From Candidatus Omnitrophota bacterium (GTDB lineage: Bacteria > Omnitrophota > Gorgyraeia > 2-02-FULL-51-18), in contig JAHFFL010000052.1 of assembly GCA_023247955.1 (NCBI GenBank), positions 1 to 7,609 of the forward strand: DNA of 7,609 nucleotides, in the 5' to 3' direction. The notes under the pieces are model-generated. The model was not told where the DNA came from. It did no database searches and worked only from the letters and a program-made list of their open reading frames with translations. Of the stretch, positions 5,542-7,609 are shown piece by piece (within the stretch, counting starts at the first letter, position 1; every line of letters starts with the position of its first letter). The translations under genes and the position numbers were made by a program.

Positions 5542-6294
5542 ATGATTCTTGAGGCAAAAAACTTAAGCAAATCTTTTGACAGAGGACGTGTTCGGGCGGT
5601 GCAAGAGCTGTCTTTTGGTCTCGAGTGCGGCAAGACGCTGGGCATTGTGGGGGAATCCGGTTGTGGCAAGTCCACGTTGGCCAAGCTTATTTTACGTCTA
5701 CTCGCGCCGGACACGGGGGAAATTTATTTTGAAGGCCAAGCGATCGAGCGGTCCAAGGAAAAAAATTTAAGAGACTTCAGGAAAAAAGCTCAGATTATTT
5801 TCCAGCATCCTTTCCTCTCGCTGGATCCCCGTAGGACGGCCGGCGAAAGCATTCAGGAGGCGCTCTTGCTACAAGGGGTCGAGAGGCGTTTTTGGGGAGA
5901 GAAGACGACGGAGCTTTTGCGGCGCGTGGGTTTGGGGGAGGATCTCCGGGGGAGATATCCCCGTGAGCTCTCCGGAGGCGAATGCCAGCGCGTCGCGATT
6001 GCCCGGGCGATCAGCGGGGACCCCCGCCTCCTGGTCTGCGACGAAGCGACGGCTTCGCTGGACCGTCCCGCGCAGGCGAGGATTTTGAACCTGCTGCTCG
6101 GCCTCCAAAGCGAAAAGCATTTGGCCATGGTTTTTATTTCCCATGATCTTAGGACAGTCCGCCACATGAGCGACGATGTGCTTGTGATGCGCGACGGAAA
6201 AATCTGCGAATCAGGGCTGCGGGACGAGGTTTTCAACGACCCAAAACACCCCTATACACGAGAGCTCATGCGAGGTAAAATAAAAACTCTTTAG
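5542..6294 (+). CDS. ABC transporter ATP-binding protein, DppF/OppF/NikE type (short form)
   Basis: This is the second cytoplasmic ATPase of the importer. Counting from ATG 5542 (250 residues), the motifs are Walker A GESGCGKST (37-45), Q-loop Gln88 in IIFQHP, signature LSGGE (143-147) then CQRVAIARA, Walker B LLVCDEAT (163-170, Glu168 catalytic), D-loop SLD, and switch His201 in FISHDLRTVRHMSD. FLSLDPRRT after the Q-loop and HPYTREL near the end place it in the OppF/DppF/NikE group. It stops only about 11 residues after HPYTREL and lacks the usual C-terminal extension of full-length DppF. The start is ambiguous by two codons: in-frame TTG 5536, GTG 5539 and ATG 5542 follow one another, with GAGGT at 5526-5530 spaced 5, 8 and 11 bases away respectively. 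ATG is chosen as the strongest codon, though GTG has the most usual spacing. The gene lies 1-7 bases after ATPase 1. Confidence 0.94.
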   Translation: MILEAKNLSKSFDRGRVRAVQELSFGLECGKTLGIVGESGCGKSTLAKLILRLLAPDTGEIYFEGQAIERSKEKNLRDFRKKAQIIFQHPFLSLDPRRTAGESIQEALLLQGVERRFWGEKTTELLRRVGLGEDLRGRYPRELSGGECQRVAIARAISGDPRLLVCDEATASLDRPAQARILNLLLGLQSEKHLAMVFISHDLRTVRHMSDDVLVMRDGKICESGLRDEVFNDPKHPYTRELMRGKIKTL

Positions 6295-6304
6295 CGGAGT
6301 TTCC

Positions 6305-6826
6305 ATGGTCGAATTGACCCAAGTCAAAGAAATGATACGCACGATACCCGATTTCCCGAAGAAGGGGATCCTCTTCAGGGATATCACGCCCCTGCTTTTG
6401 GACAAGCGAAAATTTAAGTTTTGCATCGATCAATTCGCCAAGAAAACGAAAGGCAAGATTGATTACGTGGTTTCCATCGAGTCCCGTGGTTTTATCTTCG
6501 GCTCGGCGCTCGCGTACAAACTCGGCGTCGGCTTCATCCCGATCCGGAAAGAAGGCAAGCTCCCGTTTCATAAACATTCCGCCGCTTACGATCTCGAGTA
6601 TGGGCAGGCCGTGATTGAGATACACGCGGACGCGATCCGGGAGAAATCCCGCGTGATTATCATCGACGACGTGCTCGCGACCGGCGGGACCGTTGAGGCG
6701 GCGATTGGACTGGTTGAAAAGTCCAAAGGGATCGTCGCCGGCGTTTATTTTTTGGTGGAGCTTTTGGCCCTCGGAGGACGTAAACGCCTCAAAGGTTACC
6801 CTGTTTATTCCCTAGTTTCCTATTAA
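6305..6826 (+). CDS. apt: Adenine phosphoribosyltransferase
   Basis: This cytosolic purine-salvage enzyme converts adenine plus PRPP to AMP plus pyrophosphate. The 173-residue length is normal. Diagnostic elements are the IPDFPKKGILFRDITPLL N-terminal block (14-31), SIESRGFIFGSALA (58-70), the flexible-hood RKEGKLP (81-87), the Apt-specific YDLEYG (95-100), and the PRPP-binding loop VIIIDDVLATGGT (117-129). LGGRKRL near 156-162 corresponds to the C-terminal region of bacterial Apt. The combination of the RKxGKLP hood and YxLEYG argues for Apt over hypoxanthine or xanthine enzymes. The ATG is preceded by GGAG (6296-6299) 5 bases away, and the gene begins 10 bases after ATPase 2, so it probably shares that transcript. 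Proximity gives no proof that the importer carries a purine; that would be speculation. Confidence 0.97.
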   Translation: MVELTQVKEMIRTIPDFPKKGILFRDITPLLLDKRKFKFCIDQFAKKTKGKIDYVVSIESRGFIFGSALAYKLGVGFIPIRKEGKLPFHKHSAAYDLEYGQAVIEIHADAIREKSRVIIIDDVLATGGTVEAAIGLVEKSKGIVAGVYFLVELLALGGRKRLKGYPVYSLVSY

Positions 6827-6830
6827 TGCC

Positions 6831-7609
6831 ATGAAAAAACTGCTGACTTTCGTGATGGCCGGAGGCAAAGGCGAACGCCTTCACCCGTTGACCAAGGACA
6901 GGGCGAAACCGGCCGTACCGTTCGGCGGGATTTACCGGATCATCGATTTTACGCTTTCCAACTGCATCAATTCCGGGATACGGCGCATCCATATCCTGGT
7001 CCAGTATAAATCGATGTCGCTGGCGCGCCACATCCGCATGGGTTGGAACATCCTGAACGCGGAGGTTGGGGAATACGTGGATGTTTTGCCGGCCCAGCAG
7101 AGGATAGACGACCACTGGTACCAGGGCACTGCGGACTCGATTTATCAAAATTTTTATTCGATCCAGATAGAAAATCCCGACCAGATCCTGATCCTGGCCG
7201 GCGACCATGTGTACAAGATGAATTACCGGCTCATGCTCGACGCGCACCGCGGTTCCGGCGCGGACCTGACGATCGGCGTGGTCAAGGCGCCGAGGGATGA
7301 ATCGACGACCCTCGGCGTGATCGAGGTAGACCCGAACCAGCGCGTGGTGGGTTTTGAGGAAAAACCGGTGAAGCCCAAGACGATTCCGGGAGATGACGAC
7401 CATCTTTACGGTTCGATGGGGATTTATATTTTCGAAAGAAAGGCCCTGGAGGAAGAGCTCGAAGAAGACGCGCACAAAAACACCGACCATGATTTTGGAA
7501 AAAATATTATTCCGCAGATTATTCAGAAAGCCAGAAAAAAAATCCTGGCTTACGAATTTGTCGATGCCAATAAAAAAGAGACGCTTTACTGGAGGGACGT
7601 CGGGACGCT
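6831..7609 (+). CDS. glgC: Glucose-1-phosphate adenylyltransferase (ADP-glucose pyrophosphorylase), N-terminal 259 residues, 3' end outside window
   Basis: The reading frame stays open to the window edge. It makes ADP-glucose from glucose 1-phosphate and ATP, the committed step of bacterial glycogen synthesis, and is usually allosterically controlled. Visible elements are the nucleotidyltransferase loop MAGGKGERLHPLTKDRAKPAVPFGG (9-33), YRIIDFTLSNCINSGI (35-50), WYQGTADSIYQN (97-107 region), the metal-binding AGDHVYKM (123-130, Asp124), GVIEVD (162-167), the sugar-phosphate-site FEEKP (175-179), YGSMGIYIF (193-201), and YWRDVGT at the edge. TADSIY and the YWRDVGT element separate it from plain glucose-1-phosphate thymidylyl- or uridylyltransferases. 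About 60 percent of the usual 400-430 residues is present; the C-terminal beta-helix domain is outside. The ATG follows the apt stop by 4 bases. No Shine-Dalgarno sequence is visible before it, so reinitiation after apt is likely. Confidence 0.95.
   Translation, partial: MKKLLTFVMAGGKGERLHPLTKDRAKPAVPFGGIYRIIDFTLSNCINSGIRRIHILVQYKSMSLARHIRMGWNILNAEVGEYVDVLPAQQRIDDHWYQGTADSIYQNFYSIQIENPDQILILAGDHVYKMNYRLMLDAHRGSGADLTIGVVKAPRDESTTLGVIEVDPNQRVVGFEEKPVKPKTIPGDDDHLYGSMGIYIFERKALEEELEEDAHKNTDHDFGKNIIPQIIQKARKKILAYEFVDANKKETLYWRDVGT

Noticed and set aside
5172..5714. Minus-strand open frame of 180 codons opposite the two ATPase genes
   Set aside because: It spans the junction of two clear ATPase genes, mirrors their conserved motifs in antisense, and has no own domain or ribosome site.
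6789..7490. Minus-strand open frame of 233 codons opposite apt end and glgC
   Set aside because: It lies antisense to the strongly conserved glgC sequence, its translation shows no recognisable domain, and its openness follows from the codon pattern of the plus-strand gene.

Overview
The window reads as one compact, entirely plus-strand stretch of bacterial chromosome. In order it holds the 3' end of pgk, then tpiA, secG, a five-gene peptide/nickel-type ABC importer (solute-binding protein, two permeases, two ATPases), apt, and the 5' part of glgC, which runs off the right edge. No gap between genes exceeds about 30 bases. Most junctions are stop/start overlaps (pgk/tpiA 4 bases, secG/binding protein 11, permease 1/permease 2 4, permease 2/ATPase 1 20). 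This suggests one transcript with translational coupling, and no stretch is left for an unrecognised standalone gene. No tRNA, rRNA, CRISPR array, transposase or attachment site is visible.

The organism is probably a Gram-negative-type bacterium of moderately high GC by eye. The solute-binding protein carries a signal peptidase I type signal with no lipobox cysteine, as expected for a soluble periplasmic protein, and bacterial SecG is present. The order pgk-tpiA-secG occurs in several phyla. Its continuation into an Opp/Dpp-like importer, apt and a bacterial glgC would fit an uncultured lineage such as Omnitrophota or a relative, or a deltaproteobacterial-type genome. This placement is a low-confidence inference from layout alone.

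Functionally, pgk and tpiA serve lower glycolysis/gluconeogenesis and glgC makes ADP-glucose for glycogen. SecG supports export through SecYEG, which the periplasmic binding protein encoded immediately downstream would use. The importer brings a small peptide, nickel complex or related solute into the cell, and apt salvages adenine to AMP. The set looks like a housekeeping central-carbon and nutrient-acquisition cluster.

I do not see a previously undescribed system. The points most worth checking are a terminator-like hairpin plus T7 tract at the secG/binding-protein junction (1332-1365), similar hairpin/T-tract elements inside the permease genes, the compact ATPases that lack the usual Opp/Dpp C-terminal extension, and the polyproline start of TpiA.
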